From Bacteroidota bacterium (lineage in GTDB: Bacteria > Bacteroidota > Bacteroidia > NS11-12g > UBA955), in the NCBI GenBank assembly GCA_016787485.1, contig JAEUUL010000038.1:124001-188000 (forward strand): a DNA stretch of 64,000 nucleotides, given 5' to 3'. The position numbers and the translations under genes are program-made. Below are positions 1 through 8,132 of this stretch, piece after piece. Under the pieces are notes generated by a model that made no database searches, was not told the DNA's origin, and was given only the letters and a program-made list of their open reading frames with translations. Positions within the stretch are counted from its first letter, which is position 1, and every line of letters begins with the position of its first letter.

Positions 1-498
1 GACTCCCTGTTGTTTGCCGCAGGAGCACTGGCAGGCAACCCCGACAACAATTTCAGCATCTGGATATTAATACCATTGCTGATAGCAGCTGCACTTCTCG
101 GCGACAATACAAACTACCTGATAGGAAGCAGGATTGGTGTTCGCATTTTCGAACTGAAATGGAAATTGCTGAAACGTGAATATCTGGACAAAACCCATTC
201 GTTTTTTGAAAAGCACGGTGGCAAAGCCCTCATCATGGCCCGGTTTGTTCCCATTGTCCGCACATTTGCGCCCTTCGCAGCCGGCTTGGGTACTATGACG
301 TATCAAAGATTCCTTGTCTGGTGCATCAGTGGAGCCACACTATGGGTTGTCAGCATCAGCATGGCCGGATATCTGCTGGGGTCTCTCCCCTGGGTAAAAA
401 ACAATTTCGAGTTCATCGTTTTCGGAATCATTGGCATATCCCTAACCCCCATCCTCTTTCAATTTCTAAAAAGCCGGTTTGGCAAAACAGGGGCATGA
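1..498 (+). CDS. DedA-family membrane protein, 5' end cut by window
   Basis: This is an integral inner-membrane protein of the DedA/SNARE-associated (VTT) family. Members are linked to membrane homeostasis and lipid (undecaprenyl phosphate or phosphatidylethanolamine) flipping. The reading frame is open from base 1, so the N-terminus lies outside the window; 165 residues are visible. The first residues (DSLLFAAGALAG) match the DedA motif after the first re-entrant helix. The stretch ARFVPIVRTFAPFAAG carries the family's conserved Arg, Pro and Gly residues. Hydrophobic segments follow near residues 20-35, 105-125 and 135-155 of the visible part. Its TGA stop overlaps the aroE ATG (ATGA), so the two are probably translationally coupled. 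The family assignment is firm; the substrate is not known. Confidence 0.85.
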   Translation, partial: DSLLFAAGALAGNPDNNFSIWILIPLLIAAALLGDNTNYLIGSRIGVRIFELKWKLLKREYLDKTHSFFEKHGGKALIMARFVPIVRTFAPFAAGLGTMTYQRFLVWCISGATLWVVSISMAGYLLGSLPWVKNNFEFIVFGIIGISLTPILFQFLKSRFGKTGA

Positions 499-1250
499 AA
501 AAACTGGGACTCATAGGCAATCCCATTTCGCACAGCCGGTCTCCTGCCCTTTTTAAAGAGTTTTTTCGAAAGGAAAACCTGCACGATTGGTCTTATGAAT
601 TGTTTCCCCTGAATGATATCTCCGAGCTCCCATTGCTGCTGAAAAAGGAGCCGGAGCTTGTCGGTATAAACGTGACTGCTCCCTTTAAAAAAACTGTAAT
701 TTCCTGCCTGGACGTTCTAGGGGAAGAAGCACACATCACTGGTTCGGTAAACACAATTACCATTCGTCACAGTAAAAAAGGCCCTTTCCTGGGTGGATTC
801 AACACAGACGTCTATGGTTTTGAGGCTGCTTTGAATACCATGGGGGCGCCATTAACTCCGGCTCTGATACTCGGAAACGGAGGTGCAGCGGCAGCCGTAA
901 AATGTGTTTTCAACAAGAAAAACATCCCCTTCATCACAATTAGCCGCAAAAGGCTCACAGATTGCATTGGTTACGACGAACTTAGTCCCGGAATGGTAAG
1001 TGACCACCCCCTCATTATACAAACCACTGTGCTGGGCATGGGCGAATATGCCGACCTGGCACCTCCCATCCCCTATAACGCCATTTCACCGGGACATTTT
1101 TGCATGGATCTGGTTTACCATCCTGAAGAAACACTATTCATGAAAAAATGTGCAGAACAAGGCGCGATGGTAATGAACGGACTCAGCATGCTGAGTGAAC
1201 AAGCATGCTGTGCGTGGAAAATATTTAAAGAAACGAATGAACAATTATGA
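495..1250 (+). CDS. aroE: Shikimate dehydrogenase
   Basis: AroE reduces 3-dehydroshikimate to shikimate with NADPH, in the cytoplasm, on the chorismate pathway. The 251-residue protein starts MKKLGLIGNPISHSRSP, the classic shikimate-binding N-terminus. NVTAPFKK near residue 60 holds the catalytic Lys, NTDVYGFE the partner Asp, GNGGAAAA near residue 127 the Rossmann loop, and GLSMLSEQA the C-terminal family signature. An in-frame TTG start at 321 is possible, but it would add 58 residues that overlap the DedA gene. The ATG at 495 overlaps the DedA stop and gives the normal family length, so I chose it. The stop overlaps the next ATG (ATGA), which implies a DedA-aroE-aminopeptidase operon. Confidence 0.95.
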   Translation: MKKLGLIGNPISHSRSPALFKEFFRKENLHDWSYELFPLNDISELPLLLKKEPELVGINVTAPFKKTVISCLDVLGEEAHITGSVNTITIRHSKKGPFLGGFNTDVYGFEAALNTMGAPLTPALILGNGGAAAAVKCVFNKKNIPFITISRKRLTDCIGYDELSPGMVSDHPLIIQTTVLGMGEYADLAPPIPYNAISPGHFCMDLVYHPEETLFMKKCAEQGAMVMNGLSMLSEQACCAWKIFKETNEQL

Positions 1251-3904
1251 ATAAATTCTGGGTGATCACCCCACTCGTTTTGTTGGCTGCAGGTTGCGGA
1301 CTATTCGGGAAAAAGTCAGTCAAAGACGAAAACGAAGAAACCGGCGAATGGCGCTGGGGAAGTGACAGCATGATGACTTGGGCTCCCAGTTCGGGGTTGG
1401 CCGCCGAAACGGAACTGCCAAATTATCGCGAAAGTGAAGAAATCTTATGGACACTGCAACACACCGAACTCTCAATTAAGCCCGATTTCCTGCATCGCAG
1501 TCTCCGGGGAACCGCAATTCTGCAACTATCCCCTTTCGGTGCAGACAGAGACACCCTGTTGCTGGATGCATTTCATTTTGAAATTCATGAATTAAAACAA
1601 CAGAACCTTTTATCGTCATCCATGCAAGAAGTGGATTTAAAATATTCCATTGCAGACAGCCAGCATATTCAGGTAGTGTTTCCCAAACCAATTCCAAAAG
1701 GCATCCAGGTTCAGATAAAGATCGAATACACGGTAAGGCCATACGACCACGACAGCAAGGGGGGCTTCGCCATCACCAGCGACCGGGGTATGTATTTTAT
1801 CAATCACGACCTGAGTGACGGTTACAAACCCCGACAAATGTGGACCCAGGGAGAAACGGAAAGCAGCAGTCACTGGTTTCCTACTTTAGATGCCCCTAAC
1901 CAAAAAATGAGTCAGCGTATAAGTATTACGGTACCTGACACAATGATTACGCTGAGCAATGGCACACTGGTTCAGCAAAAGAAAAACAGTGATTCAACAC
2001 GCACAGACATTTGGGAACAAAAGCAAAAACATGCCCCCTACCTCACCATGGTTGCGGCTGGCAACTGGACAATCACCAAAGACCAATGGCGTGATAAGCC
2101 AGTCAATTATCTGCTTGAAAAAAAATACCAGCCCTATGCAAAACTCATTTTTGGCAACACACCGGAAATGATGGAATTTTTTAGCAACTATACAGGGGTA
2201 GATTATCCATGGGACAAATACAGCCAGGTTGTTTGCAGAGATTTTGTGAGTGGTGCAATGGAAAACACAAGCGCAGTTGTGCATATGGAGCAGGTGGCGC
2301 ACAGTGCCAGAGAGCATAAAGACCAAAGCTATGAAGATTTCATCAGTCATGAGTTATTTCACCACTGGTTTGGGGATTTGGTCACCTGCGAGAGTTGGTC
2401 AAATCTGACCCTGAATGAAAGTTTTGCCACTTATGGCGAATACCTGTGGAAAGAGCACTTTTACGGCAAAGACCAGGCGGATGCCTTATTGGACGAATTC
2501 CGAACCACCTATGGCTATTCCTGGTTCAGCGCTTCCAAACCATTGGTGCGATACGACTATGGTACGCCAGACGAAATATTCGATGCCATCAGCTACCAGA
2601 AAGGGGCCTGTATTTTGCATATGTTGCGCAATACTGTAGGAGAAACGGCATTTCGCGAAGGATTGAAACTGTATCTCAATCGCCACAAATTCAACACTGC
2701 AGAGGTTGCCAATCTGCGCATGGCAATGGAAGAAAGCAGTGGCAAGGACCTTAACTGGTTTTTTAACCAATGGTACTTCACCCCCCGACACCCATCTCTG
2801 GAATTGTCTGCGCATATGTCTGAAAACGACACAGGCTGGATTTTAAAAGTTTACCAAACCCAGTCCCACAAATCCGCATACAAACTTCCTGTAAAAATCA
2901 TGTATGGAATGAACGGGCGCACACTGGAACGGATGTGGACCATTATAAATCAGGAAGACAGCATTCGATTTGACGCCAAACCTGAATGGTGGATTTTTGA
3001 TGCAGACAACAGCTTGCTTGCAGACATAAAAATCGCACAGCCTTCAGAATCAGACAATTGGGACAATTACATTCCCGCTTTAAGGGAAGCCATGAATCAC
3101 GCCCCGACTGCGGGGGTGCGGTACAACCTGTACAAATGGGTGGTGGAGTCAGTAGCCCAGCCTTCCCCCGACCTGGAACTCAACAAACTGCCTGATTCCT
3201 CAATCAAAGCATATCATGCAATGCAGGAAATGGCATTAAACAGTCATTTTGAGCCCATGGTGCTTTTGGCCATACGAAACCAAAACAGCCATAATCATGG
3301 TCTTACTTCAAGCGCGGAAAAAATGAAAGCCATTGCGGACCATACAGATCTTTCTTACAACTGCAGAATCCTGGCACTGAACTACATGGTACAAAACGGA
3401 TTCCCACAGGATTCCGTCTTTACATATACCCAGGATACAAATGGTCTGGGCTTTGCCTTGTCTGCCATTGAAAAACTCGAATCCTACGGCCCGTGGGTGA
3501 GTTATGCTAAATTCAAAGGATTGGCTGATAAGGAACCGGCCATTGCGGTAGCCTGGGGTAAGCAACTCATCCGTACCGATCAGCTACCCGCAGATGAGGT
3601 ACTTACCCGTGCACTCAGCAACAATGCCATTACTCCTGAGTATTTCAGCACCCTTTTCTTCTATTTCACCGAAGAAGTTCCGGAATCGAAAAAAGTCCCC
3701 CAAATCCGCGACCTGTTTACACGAATTAAGTCGGAAGGCAGAAAAAACATAATGAAGGTGATGGCCAAAAACCTGAACTATGAATTGCGCAGGGTGGAAA
3801 AATGGATATCCGAAGCGGAGGCTGAAGGCAAAATTCCGGACACACGCTGGATAGAAAAACGTGATTTATACAGGCAAATAGCCAGTGAGGCTATGAAACC
3901 CTGA
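1247..3904 (+). CDS. M1-family zinc aminopeptidase, lipoprotein
   Basis: An 885-residue gluzincin aminopeptidase (PepN/leukotriene A4 hydrolase family) that removes N-terminal residues from peptides. The N-terminus is a lipoprotein signal with lipobox LAAGC, so it should be anchored in the periplasm or outer membrane. The substrate motif GAMEN lies near residue 337. The zinc site HELFHHWFGD begins near residue 368, with the third ligand Glu in LNESFATY about 18 residues later. The last ~300 residues are helical and match the C-terminal domain of longer M1 enzymes. Its ATG overlaps the aroE stop. The peptide substrate is unknown; a role in nutrient peptide turnover is likely. Confidence 0.93.
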   Translation: MNKFWVITPLVLLAAGCGLFGKKSVKDENEETGEWRWGSDSMMTWAPSSGLAAETELPNYRESEEILWTLQHTELSIKPDFLHRSLRGTAILQLSPFGADRDTLLLDAFHFEIHELKQQNLLSSSMQEVDLKYSIADSQHIQVVFPKPIPKGIQVQIKIEYTVRPYDHDSKGGFAITSDRGMYFINHDLSDGYKPRQMWTQGETESSSHWFPTLDAPNQKMSQRISITVPDTMITLSNGTLVQQKKNSDSTRTDIWEQKQKHAPYLTMVAAGNWTITKDQWRDKPVNYLLEKKYQPYAKLIFGNTPEMMEFFSNYTGVDYPWDKYSQVVCRDFVSGAMENTSAVVHMEQVAHSAREHKDQSYEDFISHELFHHWFGDLVTCESWSNLTLNESFATYGEYLWKEHFYGKDQADALLDEFRTTYGYSWFSASKPLVRYDYGTPDEIFDAISYQKGACILHMLRNTVGETAFREGLKLYLNRHKFNTAEVANLRMAMEESSGKDLNWFFNQWYFTPRHPSLELSAHMSENDTGWILKVYQTQSHKSAYKLPVKIMYGMNGRTLERMWTIINQEDSIRFDAKPEWWIFDADNSLLADIKIAQPSESDNWDNYIPALREAMNHAPTAGVRYNLYKWVVESVAQPSPDLELNKLPDSSIKAYHAMQEMALNSHFEPMVLLAIRNQNSHNHGLTSSAEKMKAIADHTDLSYNCRILALNYMVQNGFPQDSVFTYTQDTNGLGFALSAIEKLESYGPWVSYAKFKGLADKEPAIAVAWGKQLIRTDQLPADEVLTRALSNNAITPEYFSTLFFYFTEEVPESKKVPQIRDLFTRIKSEGRKNIMKVMAKNLNYELRRVEKWISEAEAEGKIPDTRWIEKRDLYRQIASEAMKP

Positions 3905-3916
3905 GTAAAAATGCCG

Positions 3917-3945
3917 TTTATTACCTGCTAACCTCGCTATTTTTG
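3917..3945 (+). promoter_or_regulatory. Candidate promoter for feoAB
   Basis: A perfect Bacteroidota -7 box (TATTTTTG, 3938-3945) has a TTTA element 17 bases upstream (3917-3920; the -33 consensus is TTTG). The feoA start codon is only 14 bases downstream, so the mRNA leader should be very short. I saw no Fur-box-like palindrome. Confidence 0.45.
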
Positions 3946-3959
3946 TAACCCAATCATTC

Positions 3960-4181
3960 GTGAAAGCCAGTCAGCTTCAATCCGGAGAAAATGCCCGGAT
4001 ACTATCCATCACCGAAGGACCCCATGCCAGACGGTTGGCGGAAATGGGCTGCGTGCCGGGCTCTACCATCAAAATGGCATACGCTGCGCCAGCCGGTGAC
4101 CCCATCGCATTTGAAATGGATGGCAATCTCCTCGGCCTTAGAAAGGAAGAAGCAGATTACCTTGAAGTAGAGATGATGTAA
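3960..4181 (+). CDS. feoA: FeoA, ferrous iron transport accessory protein
   Basis: A 73-residue SH3-like cytoplasmic protein that partners FeoB in Fe(II) uptake. LAEMGCVPGSTIKM and the closing LGLRKEEADYLEVE are the FeoA-domain signatures, and the length is normal. The start is GTG, since no ATG is available at the right place. The stop abuts the feoB start codon, so the pair is co-translated. Confidence 0.9.
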   Translation: MKASQLQSGENARILSITEGPHARRLAEMGCVPGSTIKMAYAAPAGDPIAFEMDGNLLGLRKEEADYLEVEMM

Positions 4182-6194
4182 TTGTTGGAAAACCCAAATA
4201 AACATATTGCCCTGCTTGGCAATCCCAATTGCGGGAAAAGCACCCTGTTTAACAGACTTACCGGATTGCGTCAGCGCACCAGCAACCTGCCTGGCACTAC
4301 AGTAGAGAAAAAGCAGGGTATTTGGGCAACCGGAAATCTGAAGTATACACTTACAGACTTACCGGGTATCTATAGCCTCTACACTGCAAACGACGACGAG
4401 AAAGTTGTGGTTTCCCATTTACTCAATCCTGTAGAGAAGCGCAAACCTGAGGCAATACTCTTTTTATTAAACGCCCACAGCCTGCGAAGAAACCTGCTGC
4501 TTTTTACCCAGGTGGCAGAATTGGGTATCCCCATGGTGGTGGCACTTACAATGTCTGACACAGCATCCAGAAACGGTAAAAAAATCGATGCAGTCAAACT
4601 TTCAACCATTTTGCAGGTGCCTGTGATAGAGGTAAATCCCAGAAAAGGAACCGGAATACCAGATTTGGAACATGCCATTCTGCAAGCAGCCATTCCAACA
4701 ATAAATCTGGCATCCGAATCCAATATTCACAGCAGACTGGCAGATTTCCATACCGGGAAAACGGTACCCGGACTGCACGCAGAAACCCTTGGGCGGTATA
4801 CATGGATAGAGCCCGTGGTAAAAGAAGTGGTATCGGCCAAATCATGGACAAGGGCAAGTCTTACACTCAGAATGGACAAACTGTTAACCCATAAAATATA
4901 CGGGTTTATCTTTTTTGCATTTCTCATGCTTACCATTTTCCAGGGTGTGTTCACATTGGCTGAATACCCAATGCAATGGATTGAAACAGGATTTGGATAT
5001 CTTTCTCAGTGGGTGCATCATCAGCTTGCTGACGGCTTTCTTACCCGCATGCTGGCCGATGGGTTGATTCCCGGTATAGCCGGCGTGGTGGTTTTTGTTC
5101 CACAAATCGCTATTCTTTTCTTTTTTATCGGCCTTCTTGAAGACAGCGGCTATATGGTTCGCGCATCTTTTATTACAGATAAACTCATGCGCAAAGTGGG
5201 CCTGAATGGCCGGTCGGTCATTCCGTTAATGGGCGGTTTTGCATGTGCTATCCCGAGTATTATGGCTACCCGCAGCATTCGCAACAAATCCGAACGTCTG
5301 CTTACCATGTTCATAACCCCTCTCATGAGTTGCAGTGCCAGACTTCCGGTGTATGTATTGCTGGTAAGCCTGGCTGTACCCGCTGGCAGCCGCTTTGGCC
5401 CGGTGGGGTTGCAAAGCCTTGTCATGACCCTGGCCTATTTTAGTGGTATAATTCTGGCAGCCATTATTGCCCGGCTTTTTATTCTGTTTCGAAAACCGGG
5501 TGAAGTCTCAGAATTCATTCTGGAAATGCCCCCATATCAGGCTCCACGGCTCCAAAATGTAATTACCCATGTGTGGCATAAAAGCAGATCATTTGTAGTA
5601 GAAGCCGGTAAAATTATAGTTCTCATTTCTGTAATTCTGTGGGTCCTGAGCAGCTACGGTCCAGGCAATTCCATGGAGCTGGCCGAATCTGATGTGTATC
5701 GCACCCATGAAAAAACCATTATGCCGGATGGCAAGCGGCCAAGCCACGACGAATTGCAGGCTTACGTGGCATCGGCACGTCTGGAAGCCAGTTATGCGGG
5801 TCGACTGGGAAAATTCATAGAACCAGCCATACAGCCACTCGGATATGACTGGAAAACGGGAATTGCCCTTATCTCCTCATTTGCTGCCAGGGAAGTATTT
5901 GTGGGCACCATGAATACGTTGTTTCTGAACAGCCCTGATGGGGAAGTCATCGCAATCCGCGAAAAAATGCAGAAAGCTGAAAATCCGGATACAGGTAAAC
6001 CGCGTTATGGTGTCCCTTATGCACTCAGCCTTATGATGTTCTATGCATTTGCGCTGCAATGCATGAGTACAATGGCAGTAATGAAGCGTGAAACCGGAAC
6101 CTGGAAATGGCCTCTGTTGCAGTTCTTCCTTTTTGGCGCAATCGCCTGGCTGGCTGCCTTTGCCGTTTACCGGATTTCTGTGGCATTTGTGTAA
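4182..6194 (+). CDS. feoB: FeoB, ferrous iron transporter
   Basis: FeoB is the inner-membrane Fe(II) transporter with an N-terminal GTPase domain. This 670-residue protein shows G1 GNPNCGKST (residues 13-21), the G2 region NLPGTTVEKKQG and G3 DLPGIYSL. It has two Gate blocks, including RASFITDKLMRK and GGFACAIPSIMATR, and about ten membrane helices from residue 245 on. The G4 element, normally NxxD, reads TMSD (T123, D126), which may weaken guanine selectivity. The start is TTG at 4182 (or TTG 4185), directly after feoA. Confidence 0.95.
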   Translation: MLENPNKHIALLGNPNCGKSTLFNRLTGLRQRTSNLPGTTVEKKQGIWATGNLKYTLTDLPGIYSLYTANDDEKVVVSHLLNPVEKRKPEAILFLLNAHSLRRNLLLFTQVAELGIPMVVALTMSDTASRNGKKIDAVKLSTILQVPVIEVNPRKGTGIPDLEHAILQAAIPTINLASESNIHSRLADFHTGKTVPGLHAETLGRYTWIEPVVKEVVSAKSWTRASLTLRMDKLLTHKIYGFIFFAFLMLTIFQGVFTLAEYPMQWIETGFGYLSQWVHHQLADGFLTRMLADGLIPGIAGVVVFVPQIAILFFFIGLLEDSGYMVRASFITDKLMRKVGLNGRSVIPLMGGFACAIPSIMATRSIRNKSERLLTMFITPLMSCSARLPVYVLLVSLAVPAGSRFGPVGLQSLVMTLAYFSGIILAAIIARLFILFRKPGEVSEFILEMPPYQAPRLQNVITHVWHKSRSFVVEAGKIIVLISVILWVLSSYGPGNSMELAESDVYRTHEKTIMPDGKRPSHDELQAYVASARLEASYAGRLGKFIEPAIQPLGYDWKTGIALISSFAAREVFVGTMNTLFLNSPDGEVIAIREKMQKAENPDTGKPRYGVPYALSLMMFYAFALQCMSTMAVMKRETGTWKWPLLQFFLFGAIAWLAAFAVYRISVAFV

Positions 6195-6233
6195 GTCTTC
6201 TCTCCTCATTCCGGAAATTCCATTAAATTGTCG

Positions 6234-6241
6234 TAATTTTG
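6234..6241 (+). promoter_or_regulatory. -7 promoter box upstream of rpoD
   Basis: TAATTTTG matches the Bacteroidota -7 consensus TAnnTTTG, 35 bases before the rpoD ATG. I could not see a clear -33 TTTG at the usual spacing. Confidence 0.4.
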
Positions 6242-6276
6242 CAAGGCAGTTTATACACGAATCTCTATAGAAATAC

Positions 6277-7140
6277 ATGAGGCAGCTCAAAATATCCAAG
6301 CAGTTTACAAACAGAGAGAACAAATCTCTGGACAAGTACCTGAATGAAATCTCCAAAGTATCCATGATAGATGCTCAGGAGGAAGTAGAACTGGCCCGCC
6401 GTATCCGCGAAGGCGATCAGGCCGCACTGGAAAAACTGGTGAATGCCAACCTCCGATTTGTGGTTTCCGTTTCCAAACAATACCAAAACCAGGGTCTGAC
6501 TTTGGGCGACCTTATCAATGAAGGCAACATGGGGCTAATCAAAGCCGCCAAACGTTTTGATGAAACCCGTGGTTTTAAATTCATTTCCTATGCCGTTTGG
6601 TGGATTCGTCAAAGCATATTGCAGGCTTTGGCAGACCAAAGCCGTATTGTGCGTCTTCCATTGAATAAGGTAGGGAGTCTGGGCCGTATTACACAAGCTG
6701 CCAGCCGACTGGAACAGGAACTGGAACGCGAACCTACTCCTGAGGAAATCGCAGAAGCACTTCAAATTCCCATTACCGAAGTTGAAAATGCCCTTCGTTC
6801 ATCCGGACGTCATCTGAGCATCGATGCTCCTCTGGCTGAAGGTGAAGACAATACACTCCTCGGAGTTCTGGATCAGAATGACGAACCCAACCCAGATATG
6901 CCGCTGATCAATGAATCACTGCAGAACGAAATCAATCGTGTTATCAGCACACTCAGCGACAAGGAACGCGATGTTCTGAAGTATTATTTCGGTCTCGATG
7001 GCAATCCTGCACATACCCTGGAAGACATTTCAGAAAAGGTGGGACTTACCCGTGAACGTGTGCGTCAGATTAAGGAAAAAGCCCTGCGCAGATTGCGCAA
7101 ATCCAGCAAAAGCAAAATATTGAAATCCTATTTGGGATAA
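6277..7140 (+). CDS. rpoD: Primary sigma-70 factor, Bacteroidota type
   Basis: This is the housekeeping sigma factor that directs RNA polymerase to TTTG/TAnnTTTG promoters. At 287 residues it is the short form typical of the phylum, without the long region 1.1 and non-conserved insert of proteobacterial RpoD. Region 1.2/2.1 ([11 protein letters not shown]) opens the protein. Region 2.3-2.4 ([16 protein letters not shown]) contacts the -7 element. Region 3 follows, and region 4.2 ([19 protein letters not shown]) is the helix-turn-helix for the -33 element. It stands alone after feoB and is followed by a terminator. Confidence 0.95.
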   Translation: MRQLKISKQFTNRENKSLDKYLNEISKVSMIDAQEEVELARRIREGDQAALEKLVNANLRFVVSVSKQYQNQGLTLGDLINEGNMGLIKAAKRFDETRGFKFISYAVWWIRQSILQALADQSRIVRLPLNKVGSLGRITQAASRLEQELEREPTPEEIAEALQIPITEVENALRSSGRHLSIDAPLAEGEDNTLLGVLDQNDEPNPDMPLINESLQNEINRVISTLSDKERDVLKYYFGLDGNPAHTLEDISEKVGLTRERVRQIKEKALRRLRKSSKSKILKSYLG

Positions 7141-7163
7141 TCGGTTACCGTATATCCAAAAAT

Positions 7164-7193
7164 GGCCATCCAGCGGGTGGCCTTTTTATTTTT
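7164..7193. terminator. Rho-independent terminator after rpoD
   Basis: An 8-base stem (GGCCATCC 7164-7171, GGGTGGCC 7175-7182, one T-G pair) has a 3-base loop and is followed by a T-rich run to 7193. It ends against the stop codon of the convergent gene, so it serves mainly the plus strand. Confidence 0.8.
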
Positions 7194-8130
7194 AGTCCGG
7201 CTGAACGTAGACTTTTACCACGACATCCAGGGCAGCTTTCGCAGATTTCTTATCCCTGAGTTTCAGCCATGCCAGATAGTATTTACCTCCCTCAAGTTCA
7301 ACCCCGGGCTTGTAACTGAATGTAATTTCTTTTTTGTCTGAGGCAATGCCGGCACCCAGTAGTTTCTCCATAAAGTCGGGCTCTGTGTGTAACAGAATAC
7401 CGGCTTCAGACAACAATGAAATTTCTGCTTTAGGAAATGCTTTGCCCTCACTGTTCTTCCAGCCTTCCAAACCACGTAAAGAAAATGCAATGGGTTGACC
7501 TTTCTTTATTTTATACAGGAATTTATTGCCTTCTTCACCTTTGAATTCAAAAAAATTGAAGTGCAAACCCACAGAAGTCGCCTTCATTCCACGGGTATCA
7601 GAGTTGCTGTAGATGTAAATCCCTTTGGGCAGTGCCTTACCGGCAGCCATTACTTTTATTCTGAACTCGTAACTGATGTAACTCCCGGTGCGGTTTGCCC
7701 GGTCAAAAACCCGGGCACGCAAAACCACTTCAGAATTGGGTTTTACACCATTGGACACTGATACTGATAAATTGATCTGGTTCATGGCAGACGCATCCAG
7801 TGCCGGCATTCCTTTGAATATATCGGTAGTAGTCACCAAAGTGCCGCCCTCTGCAGTGCTCAGACCGTACTCATACCCTACCCTGGCGAGGCCCACTGAA
7901 TCGAGAAAACCCGCGGGTTTAGTGATTTGAATGGTAAACTCCTGATTCAGAGGAATTTCATTCTGCACAATAATTCCGCCATCTTTGGCTTCCAGCTTGA
8001 ATTCCCTGTAACTCAGCGTCTGACTGTTTACCCGGATTCCATACAAAGGAATCAGGTCAAACCTTGGGGCGGCAAACACATTCACTGCCGTTGCCAGCAA
8101 GGGAATGAGCAAATATGGTTTTCTTTTCAT
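7192..8130 (-). CDS. Secreted protein of unknown function
   Basis: I do not recognise this 312-residue protein. It starts with a Sec signal peptide (MKRKPYLLIPLLATAVNVFAA) and is otherwise soluble and beta-rich, with no Cys pairs or catalytic motif that I can see. Runs of alternating hydrophobic residues suggest two or three immunoglobulin-like beta sandwiches. There is no T9SS sorting domain, so the periplasm is the likely location. It begins 2 bases after the 1515-residue PKD protein stops and is probably co-transcribed with it, perhaps helping that protein's export or anchoring. That role is inference from position only. Confidence 0.75.
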   Translation of the reverse strand: MKRKPYLLIPLLATAVNVFAAPRFDLIPLYGIRVNSQTLSYREFKLEAKDGGIIVQNEIPLNQEFTIQITKPAGFLDSVGLARVGYEYGLSTAEGGTLVTTTDIFKGMPALDASAMNQINLSVSVSNGVKPNSEVVLRARVFDRANRTGSYISYEFRIKVMAAGKALPKGIYIYSNSDTRGMKATSVGLHFNFFEFKGEEGNKFLYKIKKGQPIAFSLRGLEGWKNSEGKAFPKAEISLLSEAGILLHTEPDFMEKLLGAGIASDKKEITFSYKPGVELEGGKYYLAWLKLRDKKSAKAALDVVVKVYVQPD

Positions 8131-8132
8131 CT

